A stretch of DNA of 64,000 nt from JBGSQR01 sp964509295 (GCA_964509295.1 CAZDWS010000004.1:248001-312000); one strand, 5' to 3'; positions 8,881 through 17,491 are shown, numbered from the stretch's first letter. Notes: a model not told the origin generated them from the sequence alone. Program-made: numbers and translations.

Positions 8881-9314
8881 TGGGATTAAGACGCGAAGCG
8901 CGTGAACTTGCGCTGCAAATAATGTATGCCATCGATTCAAACCCTGCCCTGAGCCTGCTGGATACGCTTCAATCATTCAGGGAAGAGCATGTGGCGGTTT
9001 CAGACAAAACCCGCGCTTTTGCCGAAGCTCTGGTGCGCGGTGTTCAGGACCAGCGACCTGCCATTGACGCCGCCATCAAATCCTGTTCAAAAAACTGGTC
9101 CCTGACCAGGATGCCCAGGGTAGACCTGAACGTTATGCGTCTGGCGACCTATGAACTGATGTTCCGGACCGACATACCCAAGAAGGTAACCATCAACGAA
9201 GCCATTGAAATTGCCCGACGCTTCGGCGACAAGGATTCACCATCTTTTGTCAACGGCATACTTGATGAAATTACCCCCTGTGAAAAAATCGATTCATCGG
9301 AAGAAGAACTGTAA
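8880..9314 (+). CDS. nusB: transcription antitermination factor NusB
   Basis: A 144-residue all-alpha NusB protein. With NusE (S10) it binds BoxA RNA in rRNA antitermination complexes. Typical segments are the N-terminal LRREARELALQIMYAID and the C-terminal PKKVTINEAIEIARRFGDKDSPSFVNGILDEI. It is translationally coupled to ribH through a TAATG overlap, an order seen in many bacteria. The next gene, hom, starts 24 nt downstream and may be co-transcribed. Confidence 0.95.
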   Translation: MGLRREARELALQIMYAIDSNPALSLLDTLQSFREEHVAVSDKTRAFAEALVRGVQDQRPAIDAAIKSCSKNWSLTRMPRVDLNVMRLATYELMFRTDIPKKVTINEAIEIARRFGDKDSPSFVNGILDEITPCEKIDSSEEEL

Positions 9315-9338
9315 TCTTAAAAACTGCTGAGGTTAGAA

Positions 9339-10655
9339 ATGAGTGATATAAAGGTTGGACTGATAGGCTTTGGTAACATTGGCGCCGGAGTTGTCAAACT
9401 GCTGCAGGAAAATGCGGAAGTCATACGCAACAAGGTTGGTACAGGCATCGTTCTCAAGAAGATTGCCGACCGTAATATAACCGGTGACCGGGGTGTAACG
9501 GTTGATCCGGCCTGCCTGACAACTGATGTTAACGAGATTTTCGACGATCCGGAAATTTCTGTTGTTATCGAACTGGTTGGCGGTTATGAACCAGCCAAAT
9601 CCTTCGTACTCAAAGCTATTTCCAAGGGTAAGCATGTGGTTACCGCCAACAAGGCGCTGTTGGCCCTGCACGGCGAAGAAATCTACGCTGCCGCTGCTGC
9701 CAATAATGTGGAGGTGCAGTTCGAAGCCGCCGTCGGCGGCGGCATCCCTGTCCTCACCGCAATCAAAGGCAACATGGCTGCCAACAACTTCGGCAGTGTG
9801 ATCGGCATCATGAACGGCACCTGCAACTACATTCTGACCCGTATGACTCAGGAAGGAGCCGACTTTGTCGACGTTCTCAAAGCGGCCCAGGAACTGGGCT
9901 ACGCTGAACCGGACCCGACATTTGACATTGAAGGTGTTGATACTGCTCACAAGCTGGCTATACTTGTTTCACTCTGTTTTGGAACCAGAATTGATTTCAA
10001 CGATATCTATACGGAAGGAATTTCAAGCATCAACGGACTGGATGTGAAATTTGCCCGCGACCTGGGTTACCGTATCAAGTTGCTGGCTATCGGCAAGTGC
10101 ATCGACGGCAAGATTGAGGCGCGCGTACACCCGACCATGATCCCCCTGCACAATCCGCTGGCAGACGTCAATGGTGTATTCAATGCCATTCGCCTGACCG
10201 GAGACTTTGTTGGTCCGGTCATGTTTTACGGGCGAGGCGCTGGTTCGGACCCTACCGCCAGCGCAATTGTCGGCGACCTGATCGGCCTGTCGCGCAGCAT
10301 GATGGCTGGTGCTGGACGTAGAATGGCGCCGCTGGGTTTCCTGGATAAAGCTGTCAAAACGCTGCCGGTCAAACCGATGTCAGACATTGTCAGCAAATAC
10401 ATGCTGAGATTCAGCGCCAAGGATCTGCCCGGCGTACTGGCTTCCATTGCAACGGCGCTTGGTAAACATGGCATAAGCATCGAATCAATGATACAGACTG
10501 CCCACCAGACCACTGAACAGACTCCGGTGCCGATTGTCATGATGACACATGAAGCACGTGAGGAGTCCATTCAGGCAGCACTGGCAGAGATTGACATACT
10601 TGATATTATCTGTGAAAAAACCAGATTCATCAGAATTGAAGATAATCTGGAATAA
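9339..10655 (+). CDS. hom: homoserine dehydrogenase
   Basis: A 438-residue monofunctional homoserine dehydrogenase, not fused to aspartokinase. It reduces aspartate semialdehyde to homoserine for threonine and methionine synthesis. The N-terminal Rossmann motif GFGNIGAGVV (Gly10, Gly12, Gly15), the central substrate-binding block (GTCNYILTRMTQEGADF, about residues 155-171) and a C-terminal ACT domain (from about residue 350, DLPGVLASIATALGKHGISIESM) are visible. The ACT domain suggests feedback inhibition by threonine. A GAGG sequence precedes the ATG. It sits between nusB and trpB2. Confidence 0.95.
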   Translation: MSDIKVGLIGFGNIGAGVVKLLQENAEVIRNKVGTGIVLKKIADRNITGDRGVTVDPACLTTDVNEIFDDPEISVVIELVGGYEPAKSFVLKAISKGKHVVTANKALLALHGEEIYAAAAANNVEVQFEAAVGGGIPVLTAIKGNMAANNFGSVIGIMNGTCNYILTRMTQEGADFVDVLKAAQELGYAEPDPTFDIEGVDTAHKLAILVSLCFGTRIDFNDIYTEGISSINGLDVKFARDLGYRIKLLAIGKCIDGKIEARVHPTMIPLHNPLADVNGVFNAIRLTGDFVGPVMFYGRGAGSDPTASAIVGDLIGLSRSMMAGAGRRMAPLGFLDKAVKTLPVKPMSDIVSKYMLRFSAKDLPGVLASIATALGKHGISIESMIQTAHQTTEQTPVPIVMMTHEAREESIQAALAEIDILDIICEKTRFIRIEDNLE

Positions 10656-10663
10656 TTTCAATT

Positions 10664-10701
10664 CCAAATCAAAGATGAACCAATGTAGCGCTTTGATTTG
10701 G
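10664..10701 (+). promoter_or_regulatory. inverted repeat ahead of trpB2
   Basis: Perfect 11-bp arms CCAAATCAAAG (10664-10674) and CTTTGATTTGG (10691-10701) are separated by 16 nt. The right arm ends a few bases before the trpB2 Shine-Dalgarno. It has no T-run, so an operator or translation-controlling hairpin is more likely than a terminator. Confidence 0.5.
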
Positions 10702-10721
10702 TATTGAACGGAGAGCCAATA

Positions 10722-12077
10722 ATGAATACCAAGATTCTGCTTAGTGAAGATCAGCTTCCACGTCAATGGTACAACATTATTCCGGATATGCCTGGACCTT
10801 TAGCGCCGGTCATTAATCCACAGACACTTAAACCGATTTCAGCGGATGACATGCTGGCTATTTTTCCCATGTCCCTGATTGAACAGGAAATGTCGACCCA
10901 TCGCTGGATTGATATTCCTGATGAAGTGCGTGAAATTTATAAACTCTGGCGTCCATCCCCGCTTTACCGAGCCCACCGCCTGGAAAAAGCTCTCGGGACA
11001 CCTGCCAAGATTTACTACAAGTACGAAGGTGTTTCACCGGCCGGTTCCCACAAACCAAACTCGGCCATCCCGCAGGCATTTTACAACAAGCAGGCCGGTA
11101 TCCGCCGCCTTGCAACCGAGACCGGTGCCGGACAATGGGGTAGTTCACTTGCACTGGCCTGTTCCATGTTCGGTCTGGAATGTACTGTCTATATGGTCAA
11201 GGTCTCCTGTACGCAGAAACCTTATCGCAGAAGCATGATGCAGCTCTGGGGCGCAAATGTAATCCCGTCCCCCTCCGAATTCACCAACTCCGGCCGCTCC
11301 ATTCTGGCCCATGACCCTGAAAACCTGGGCAGCCTGGGCATAGCAATCTCGGAAGCGGTGGAAGATGCTGCCACCCATGCCGATACAAACTATGCCCTGG
11401 GCAGCGTCCTGAACCATGTCTGCCTGCACCAGACCATAATCGGACAGGAAGCCCAGAAACAGATGGAAATAGCCGGAGACTATCCTGATGTGGTTATTGC
11501 CTGCTGCGGCGGCGGCTCCAACTTTGCCGGACTGGCTTTCCCTTTTATTGCAGACCGTGCCACAGGCAAACAGGTGCGTTGTGTTGCCGTTGAACCGGCA
11601 TCCTGTCCGACATTGACAAAAGGTGTTTACGCCTTTGATTACGGTGATACGGCCCAGATAGCTCCTATTTCCATGATGTACACCCTTGGACATGACTTTA
11701 TGCCTCCCGGCATACATGCCGGCGGATTACGTTACCATGGCGAATCCCCACTGGTCTCCCAGCTCTATCATGCTGGACAGATCGAAGCAAAATCATACCG
11801 ACAGAATGCCTGTTTTGAAGCAGCCATACTGTTTTCCCGTAGCGAGGGCATTGTACCGGCACCTGAGTCATCACATGCCGTAAGGGCCGCCATAGATGAA
11901 GCTATACTCGCAAAAGAGGAAGGCAAGGAAAGAACAATCCTGTTTGGGCTCTCCGGTCACGGCCAACTCGATATGGGGGCCTATGACGCCTATCTATCCG
12001 GCAACCTGGAAGACTACGAATATCCGGCAGAGAAGGTTCAAGAAGCACTTGCACGGCTGCCTAAAATAAATCTTTAA
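10722..12077 (+). CDS. trpB2: TrpB2-type tryptophan synthase beta chain
   Basis: A 451-residue PLP enzyme of the TrpB2 subgroup, longer than TrpB1 at the N-terminus, with the subgroup's opening region (LPRQWYNIIPDMPGPLAP). The PLP lysine lies in SPAGSHKPNSA (Lys111), and the glycine-rich phosphate loop is CCGGGSNFAGLAFPF. TrpB2 proteins condense indole or O-phosphoserine/serine to tryptophan and often work without TrpA, possibly salvaging indole. I chose the ATG at 10722 because GGAG lies 8 nt upstream; a TTG 24 nt earlier lacks support. The gene precedes trpF and the canonical trpB, giving two trpB paralogs in one run. Confidence 0.9.
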   Translation: MNTKILLSEDQLPRQWYNIIPDMPGPLAPVINPQTLKPISADDMLAIFPMSLIEQEMSTHRWIDIPDEVREIYKLWRPSPLYRAHRLEKALGTPAKIYYKYEGVSPAGSHKPNSAIPQAFYNKQAGIRRLATETGAGQWGSSLALACSMFGLECTVYMVKVSCTQKPYRRSMMQLWGANVIPSPSEFTNSGRSILAHDPENLGSLGIAISEAVEDAATHADTNYALGSVLNHVCLHQTIIGQEAQKQMEIAGDYPDVVIACCGGGSNFAGLAFPFIADRATGKQVRCVAVEPASCPTLTKGVYAFDYGDTAQIAPISMMYTLGHDFMPPGIHAGGLRYHGESPLVSQLYHAGQIEAKSYRQNACFEAAILFSRSEGIVPAPESSHAVRAAIDEAILAKEEGKERTILFGLSGHGQLDMGAYDAYLSGNLEDYEYPAEKVQEALARLPKINL

Positions 12078-12080
12078 TAG

Positions 12081-12150
12081 GGACCGGGTACTAGGGACCA
12101 GTAACGGGGAAAAGCCGTTACCAATCCCCAGTCCCCAGTCCCCGGTCCCC
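12081..12150 (+). repeat. inverted heptamer repeat between trpB2 and trpF
   Basis: The right half (12121-12148) is four heptamers CCAATCC, CCAGTCC, CCAGTCC, CCGGTCC. The left half (12081-12108) has degenerate heptamers in the opposite sense (GGACCGG, GTACTAG, GGACCAG, TAACGGG). A shorter internal stem (GTAACGG / CCGTTAC) can form in the centre. The whole unit could fold into a long hairpin directly before the trpF start. It uses the same heptamer as the in-gene repeat in cbiD. Confidence 0.65.
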
Positions 12151-12154
12151 AACC

Positions 12155-12772
12155 ATGGTAAAAATTAAAATCTGCGGCATAACCAATCTTGAAGACGCAA
12201 TTATGTCCGTAGAAGCCGGAGCTGACGCGCTGGGTTTTGTTTTCTACGAAAAATCTCCCCGAAACATCACGCCGGAGCAGGCTTCTGAAATCATTCGCCA
12301 TCTGCCCCCTTTTGTTCAGACAGTCGGCCTTTTCGTAAATGAAACAGAGACGAGAATTAACAAGACCGCCGACTGTTGTGGCCTGGATATTGTCCAGCTG
12401 CACGGGGATGAAACACCTGATTACTGCACTAAACTTAATCGCCGGGTGATCAAAGCGTTACGTGTCAGGGACATCACCAGCCTGGAAGAGATGGCCCGGT
12501 TTAATGTTGCGGCATTCCTGCTGGATACTTGGTCACCGGCAGCCTATGGTGGAACCGGGCAGACATTCAACTGGGATATCGCGGCAATCGCTGCAAAAAA
12601 TTCGCGGATAGTTTTGGCCGGCGGATTAACAGTGGAGAATGTTGCAGAGGCAATTCGCAAAACACGTCCCTATGCGGTTGACGTTTCCAGTTCGTTGGAA
12701 CTGAGCCCGGGTAAAAAAGATCCGGCCAAAATATGCGCATTCATCAGGAACGCCAAGGAGAGCATGCTTTGA
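12155..12772 (+). CDS. trpF: phosphoribosylanthranilate isomerase
   Basis: A 205-residue (beta-alpha)8 barrel enzyme of tryptophan synthesis that carries out the Amadori rearrangement of phosphoribosylanthranilate. The N-terminal KIKICGITN holds the catalytic Cys7. The acid residue region is AFLLDTWSPAAYGGTGQTF (Asp about 126), and the phosphate-binding end is LAGGLTVENV and AVDVSSSLELSPGKKDP. The stop overlaps the TTG start of trpB (TTGA), so the two are translationally coupled. There is no good Shine-Dalgarno; the CC-rich heptamer repeat lies immediately before the ATG, which may affect initiation. Confidence 0.95.
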   Translation: MVKIKICGITNLEDAIMSVEAGADALGFVFYEKSPRNITPEQASEIIRHLPPFVQTVGLFVNETETRINKTADCCGLDIVQLHGDETPDYCTKLNRRVIKALRVRDITSLEEMARFNVAAFLLDTWSPAAYGGTGQTFNWDIAAIAAKNSRIVLAGGLTVENVAEAIRKTRPYAVDVSSSLELSPGKKDPAKICAFIRNAKESML

Positions 12773-13959
12773 AACAACCAGACAAACAAGGACATTTCGG
12801 GGATTTTGGCGGGCGATATGTCCCTGAAACCCTTATGCCAGCTCTGCTTGAGCTGGAAAAAGCATATGAGCATTATCGTCATGACCGTGAGTTTCGCCAA
12901 GAGCTGGAATACTATCTTAAACAGTATGTGGGCAGGCCAAACCCGCTCTATTTTGCCGAAAAATTAACCAGAAAACTTGGTGGTGCAAAGATCTACCTGA
13001 AGCGTGAAGATCTCAACCATACCGGCGCTCACAAGGTAAACAACACTATCGGCCAGGGCCTGCTGGCAAAACGGATGGGTAAAAAACGCGTCATTGCAGA
13101 AACAGGGGCGGGTCAGCACGGTGTGGCAACAGCAACAATTGCGGCACTTTTTGACATGCAATGCGAAGTTTTCATGGGTGAAGAGGACATTCATCGCCAA
13201 TCTTTGAACGTGTTCCGTATGAAACTGCTTGGAGCAGCTGTGACTCCGGTTACAGCCGGCACTGCAACGCTCAAGGATGCAATGAACGAGGCACTGCGCA
13301 ACTGGGTTGCTACCATCTCGGATACTTTTTACGTTATCGGTACGGTCGCCGGGCCACACCCCTACCCTTTAATGGTCCGTGATTTCCAATCCATTATCGG
13401 CAGGGAAGCAAAAATTCAGCACAAGAAAATCGAAGGAAAACTGCCGGACTGTCTGGTCGCCTGTGTTGGTGGCGGAAGTAACGCCATCGGCCTTTTCTAC
13501 CCGTTCATCAAAGACAAAAACGTCAAGATGATCGGGGTTGAGGCTGCAGGTTACGGCATTGAAACTGGCAAACATGCCGCTGCACTTTGCGCTGGCACTC
13601 CGGGCATCCTGCATGGCAACAAAACCTATCTGCTTCAGGATCCACATGGTCAGATTATACCTGCACATTCAATCTCGGCCGGCCTTGATTATCCAGGTGC
13701 AGGCCCGGAACATGCCTGGTTGATGGATTGCGGACGGGCTGAATATGTTTCCGTGACCGACGACATGGCCCTGGAAGGTTTTAAATTTCTGACACAGGAA
13801 GAGGGAATCATGCCTGCCCTTGAATCGGCACATGCCATCGCTTATGTCATGCAGTTGGCACCGCAAATGCCAAAGGATTCAACCATAGTTGTCTGTCTCT
13901 CAGGGCGTGGGGACAAGGATATTCACACTGTTGCAGAGGCTATGGGCGTCAAGTTCTAG
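12769..13959 (+). CDS. trpB: tryptophan synthase beta chain
   Basis: A 396-residue canonical TrpB1. It joins indole and serine in a PLP reaction, normally as an alpha2-beta2 complex with TrpA. The PLP lysine is in HTGAHKVNN (Lys89). Other marks are GAGQHGVATA, CVGGGSNAIGLFYPF and the C-terminal SGRGDKD. I chose a TTG start at 12769, four bases inside the trpF end, because AAGGAG sits 8 nt upstream and the protein then begins with the normal TrpB N-terminus. A terminator follows at 13997 and trpA is not adjacent, although TrpB1 normally needs it. trpA may be elsewhere in the genome. Confidence 0.95.
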   Translation: MKQPDKQGHFGDFGGRYVPETLMPALLELEKAYEHYRHDREFRQELEYYLKQYVGRPNPLYFAEKLTRKLGGAKIYLKREDLNHTGAHKVNNTIGQGLLAKRMGKKRVIAETGAGQHGVATATIAALFDMQCEVFMGEEDIHRQSLNVFRMKLLGAAVTPVTAGTATLKDAMNEALRNWVATISDTFYVIGTVAGPHPYPLMVRDFQSIIGREAKIQHKKIEGKLPDCLVACVGGGSNAIGLFYPFIKDKNVKMIGVEAAGYGIETGKHAAALCAGTPGILHGNKTYLLQDPHGQIIPAHSISAGLDYPGAGPEHAWLMDCGRAEYVSVTDDMALEGFKFLTQEEGIMPALESAHAIAYVMQLAPQMPKDSTIVVCLSGRGDKDIHTVAEAMGVKF

Positions 13960-13996
13960 CTCTCCCAAATTCCCAGCACATAGCAGATAACAGATC

Positions 13997-14017
13997 GCCC
14001 GTATTTCGGGCTTTTTG
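13997..14017 (+). terminator. intrinsic terminator after trpB
   Basis: A GCCCG/CGGGC stem with a TATTT loop, followed by TTTTTGTT, ends the hom-trp run 37 nt after the trpB stop. Confidence 0.65.
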
Positions 14018-14083
14018 TTGTCTGGTTTTTGATATTGATACAATAATCACTCCCAGAACAGATTTCCACTTGACATATACTTA

Positions 14084-14100
14084 AATTGGTAATACCAATT
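14084..14100 (+). promoter_or_regulatory. GntR/FadR-type operator upstream of pta
   Basis: The 17-bp sequence AATTGGTAATACCAATT is a perfect dyad (8-bp arms, 1-nt centre) with the TTGGT-N3-ACCAA core known for PdhR and related FadR-subfamily GntR regulators. It starts 8 nt after a TTGACA -35-like hexamer (14070-14075), so binding would block a promoter. A 13/17 match lies upstream of the GntR-family gene at 43718. Confidence 0.6.
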
Positions 14101-14164
14101 ATATGTTTATTTATCAATCTAACGAGCAATCACCTTAGAATATACAATTCCCAGGAGGTCTAAC

Positions 14165-15169
14165 ATGAGTCTTATCGAACAGATCAAGAAAAAAGCCCAA
14201 AGCAATCTTAAAACAGTTGTACTGCCTGAGAGTTACGACGAGCGCATGCTCTATGCTTCTGAAATAATTACAAAAAACAAGCTTGCCAAAATAGTTCTGC
14301 TGGGACAGGCCGATGTTATCAAAGCTGAAGCATCAGCAAAAGGCATTGATATTTCAGGTGTCGAAATCATCAACCCGATTACATCCCCCAAGCTGGACCA
14401 GTATGTGGCTGACTTTGTAGAGCTTCGCAAGAGTAAAGGCATGACTGTCGAGGAGGCCTATTCTACACTGACAGCACCTGACAACCTTTTTTACGCAGGC
14501 ATGATGGTACGTAACGGAGATGCCGATGGAGAAGTTGCCGGAGCAACCGGCACTACCGGCGCTGTACTGAAAGCTGCATTTCAGACAGTCGGCCCGGCAA
14601 AGGGAATCAAGACCGTTTCCTCATTTTTTATGATGGTTACCAAAAATCCAGCCTTTGGTGAAAACGGCATCATTCTGTTCGGCGACTGTGCCGTAAACCC
14701 CAACCCGGACTCACAGGCCCTTGCTGAAATCGCCATCGCCACATCTGACAACTGCAAGGCTTTTCTGGATGCCGATGCTCGTACAGCCCTGCTTTCCTTC
14801 TCCACCAAAGGGAGTGCAAGTCACCCGGATAGCGACAAGGTAATAAAGGCACTTGAAATTGCCAAGCAACTCCGGCCGGACCTGCAGATCGACGGCGAGA
14901 TGCAGCTTGATGCTGCACTGATCTCCAAGATCGGTGACAAAAAGGCCCCGGGAAGTAAGGTCGCCGGCAAAGCCAATGTCATCATCTTCCCGGACCTGGA
15001 TGCCGGTAACATCGGCTACAAGCTTGTTGAGCGTATTGCTGGTGCTGAAGCCATAGGACCTGTCATTCAGGGACTCAGCAAACCGGTAAACGACCTTTCA
15101 CGCGGATGCTCCGTTGACGATATCGTTAACGTAACTGCCATTACCGCAGTTCAGGCAGCAAGCGCATAA
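14165..15169 (+). CDS. pta: phosphate acetyltransferase (short form)
   Basis: A 334-residue PTA/PTB domain protein, corresponding to the catalytic C-terminal part of long Pta enzymes. It converts acetyl-CoA and phosphate to acetyl phosphate and CoA, the route between acetate and central metabolism. Family segments include KTVVLPESYDERMLYASEII, the conserved GATGTTGAVLKAA block and the C-terminal NIGYKLVERIAGAEAIGP. AGGAGG precedes the ATG by 8 nt. It is a single-gene unit with its own terminator (15191-15232) and an upstream GntR-type operator; no ackA is adjacent. Regulation by a carbon-responsive FadR-type repressor is inferred. Confidence 0.95.
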   Translation: MSLIEQIKKKAQSNLKTVVLPESYDERMLYASEIITKNKLAKIVLLGQADVIKAEASAKGIDISGVEIINPITSPKLDQYVADFVELRKSKGMTVEEAYSTLTAPDNLFYAGMMVRNGDADGEVAGATGTTGAVLKAAFQTVGPAKGIKTVSSFFMMVTKNPAFGENGIILFGDCAVNPNPDSQALAEIAIATSDNCKAFLDADARTALLSFSTKGSASHPDSDKVIKALEIAKQLRPDLQIDGEMQLDAALISKIGDKKAPGSKVAGKANVIIFPDLDAGNIGYKLVERIAGAEAIGPVIQGLSKPVNDLSRGCSVDDIVNVTAITAVQAASA

Positions 15170-15190
15170 CTGCTACCGTTTATTCTTAGC

Positions 15191-15232
15191 AAACAACAAA
15201 GGCGCTCCATTCAGGAAGCGCCTTTGTTGTTT
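15191..15232. terminator. bidirectional terminator
   Basis: Perfect 15-bp arms AAACAACAAAGGCGC (15191-15205) and GCGCCTTTGTTGTTT (15218-15232) surround a 12-nt loop. The element lies between the convergent pta and HDOD-GGDEF genes and can serve both strands. Confidence 0.8.
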
Positions 15233-15253
15233 AAACACATTAAAAAATCAATT

Positions 15254-16753
15254 TTACTTGATTGAGTAGACTCTGTTTTTACCGCTATCCTTGGCAATGT
15301 AGAGTGCCTTGTCAGCAATACTAATAAGTGACTGTTTATTTTTATTTTTAACAGCGTCATAACTGGTAACACCCAAACTTACCGTAAGCTTGACTACCTG
15401 CTGATCGACAACAGTTGTCAGATTTTCGATACCAACCCGCAGATTTTCAGCTACAGCAGCAGCATTTTCCAGATCAGTTTCCGGCAGTATAACAACAAAT
15501 TCTTCTCCACCATATCTGGCAACAACATCAGTCACGCGAACGGTACTCTCCAACAGCTTTGAAATATTTATCAATGCCAGATCGCCCACCGTATGACCAT
15601 AGACATCATTAATATTTTTAAAATCATCCACATCCAGCAGAATCAGTGAGAGCTTACGGGAATAGCGCTTGGCTCGCATAAACTCGCGATCCATGGCATC
15701 CTGAAAAAAACGATGGTTGTAAATACTAGTCAGTCCGTCACGGAAAGCCAGTTCTCTATGCATTTCATTGGCGTCATGCAGTTCCTTGACAAGTCTTTCG
15801 GCCTTTTCTTTAGCCTGCTTGAGCTCAATCACCATTAACTCATAAGAATCATAAATATTACTCAACTCTTCGTTTGCTTCCTGAAGTATCTCAGAATAAG
15901 TCATCATAGAACCGGGCGAGATCTCAAAAGAAGAAAGAATTTCCAACGTTTTGCTGGATACGGACTCGATCAGACTATCTACAACAGCACCTGTTGCACC
16001 AAACACAGTATCCAGAAGCAACTTGGCATGCCTGATTCTGTCCACATCCTTGGTACCATTGAAAAATGAAGAAAGGTCACTGGCAATACTTAAAATACAT
16101 CTTTGTTTATAATATGGATCGGCGGCATTACCATCCAGATGGTGATGACTGATAGGGCCATAGATCTCTTCAGGCAGCTCCCAGTGCCTTAGTAAAGCAG
16201 AACCGAGTTCCTGGTGGTCAAAACCGAACGACTGCTTTTCTGACTCGCACAATGCCAGGCCGCCTTTTTTACGATTTTGAAAAACCAGTTTGTATTCCTG
16301 CGGGTGGCAGCTCTGTAGAACCATAATTCCAATATCGTGAAGCAGGGCAATGATAAAAATATCACCTTTATCGCAACCCACCAGATCTGATATCAATTCT
16401 GATGCAACTGCGCAAGTAATGGATCGCCGCCAGAAAAGTGATGGGTCGAAAACATCGGTTGATTCGTTCTGAAATTCTGTAACAATTACAAAGGAAAGGG
16501 CAATATTCTGAACAGCATGGGTACCTAAAAGAGTCAGTGCTTTTTCTATATTTGTTACTTTACCGACCGGATAATAGGATGAGTTGGCAACACGGAGGAT
16601 TCTGGCAGTCAAGGCCGGGTCAGCCTCGATTACAAAAGCCAGATCCTGAAAAGTAAAGTCTTCCTTACGGACAGTCTCCAGAATTTTCATTGCAATGGCT
16701 GGCGGCGAAGGCAGCCTTATTTTACCGGATAACATTTGATTTAATGCGCTCAA
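15254..16753 (-). CDS. HDOD domain diguanylate cyclase
   Basis: A 499-residue cytoplasmic protein with an N-terminal HDOD domain (about residues 1-210, opening KIRLPSPPAIAMKILETV, with LLHDIGIMVLQSCHP), a linker with a predicted coiled coil (about 285-335), and a C-terminal GGDEF domain. The active-site loop is GGEEF (415-419), an active form, so c-di-GMP synthesis is predicted. HDOD domains are HD-like but usually not catalytic and act as signalling or docking modules. No membrane segment or signal peptide is seen. The gene lies downstream of queC on the same strand with a 54-nt gap; no functional link is obvious. Confidence 0.88.
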   Translation of the reverse strand: MSALNQMLSGKIRLPSPPAIAMKILETVRKEDFTFQDLAFVIEADPALTARILRVANSSYYPVGKVTNIEKALTLLGTHAVQNIALSFVIVTEFQNESTDVFDPSLFWRRSITCAVASELISDLVGCDKGDIFIIALLHDIGIMVLQSCHPQEYKLVFQNRKKGGLALCESEKQSFGFDHQELGSALLRHWELPEEIYGPISHHHLDGNAADPYYKQRCILSIASDLSSFFNGTKDVDRIRHAKLLLDTVFGATGAVVDSLIESVSSKTLEILSSFEISPGSMMTYSEILQEANEELSNIYDSYELMVIELKQAKEKAERLVKELHDANEMHRELAFRDGLTSIYNHRFFQDAMDREFMRAKRYSRKLSLILLDVDDFKNINDVYGHTVGDLALINISKLLESTVRVTDVVARYGGEEFVVILPETDLENAAAVAENLRVGIENLTTVVDQQVVKLTVSLGVTSYDAVKNKNKQSLISIADKALYIAKDSGKNRVYSIK

Positions 16754-16807
16754 ACTATTTCCTCTTTCATATTATAATTTGTACATCCTGCCGACACGAC
16801 TTTTTGT

Positions 16808-17491
16808 TCAGGAAGCAGGATATTTCAATGGATCAACGAGCCCGGCTTCTGCAAACCCTTTTAATCTAAGACGGCAGGAATCGCAACGGCCACACGAAAG
16901 CCCTTCCGGTGCGGGGTCATAACAGGAATGGGTCAGGCCGTAATCAATTCCGAGAGCAATGCCGGACTTGATAATTTCTGCTTTTGTCAGATTGATCAAC
17001 GGGGTATGAATGTTTAAACGCCCCCCCCCCTCAACTCCTGCCTTTGTAGCCAGATTGGCCATATTTTCGAATGCGCCAATATACTCGGGGCGACAATCCG
17101 GGTATCCAGAATAATCAAGCGCATTGACCCCGATATATATATCAAAAGCTCCCAGCACCTCTGCCCACCCTAAGGCAAACGACAGAAATATGGTATTCCT
17201 GGCCGGCACATAAGTAACCGGAATACTGTTTTCCTCAACACCATCCTTTGGTACCGGCACATCAGAGGTCAGAGCACTCCCACCCATCAGTCGCAGATCA
17301 AAATCCACTACCATGTGCTCCACAGCACCAAGCTTAACCGCATTAGCCTTGGCAACTTCAAGTTCATAACTGTGTCGCTGTCCGTAGGAAAAGCTGATAG
17401 CATATGGCGCAAATCCATCCTTTGCTGCCATAGCCATGCAGGTTGTTGAATCAAGTCCACCACTGAAAAGTACTACCGCTTTACGCTGCAT
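16808..17491 (-). CDS. queC: 7-cyano-7-deazaguanine synthase
   Basis: A 227-residue QueC that converts 7-carboxy-7-deazaguanine to preQ0 with ATP and ammonia for queuosine tRNA modification. The PP-loop SGGLDS (10-15) and four zinc-binding cysteines (Cys190, 200, 203, 206) are present. Residues 155-157 (GGG) are encoded by a run of ten G (C10 on the + strand, 17021-17030) in a segment that varies between homologs, a hotspot for slippage or for sequencing error. The frame is intact at this length. No other que gene is in the window and no preQ1 riboswitch is evident upstream. Confidence 0.95.
   Translation of the reverse strand: MQRKAVVLFSGGLDSTTCMAMAAKDGFAPYAISFSYGQRHSYELEVAKANAVKLGAVEHMVVDFDLRLMGGSALTSDVPVPKDGVEENSIPVTYVPARNTIFLSFALGWAEVLGAFDIYIGVNALDYSGYPDCRPEYIGAFENMANLATKAGVEGGGRLNIHTPLINLTKAEIIKSGIALGIDYGLTHSCYDPAPEGLSCGRCDSCRLRLKGFAEAGLVDPLKYPAS
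17021..17030. repeat. C10 homopolymer inside queC
   Basis: Ten consecutive C on the + strand (G10 in the coding strand) encode Gly155-Gly157. It is the longest G/C homopolymer I noticed in the window. A one-base change would truncate the protein before its zinc site. Confidence 0.9.

Noticed and set aside
9333..9950. 205-codon minus-strand frame
   Set aside because: It is antisense to homoserine dehydrogenase, whose Rossmann motif is clear on the + strand; there is no independent start signal.
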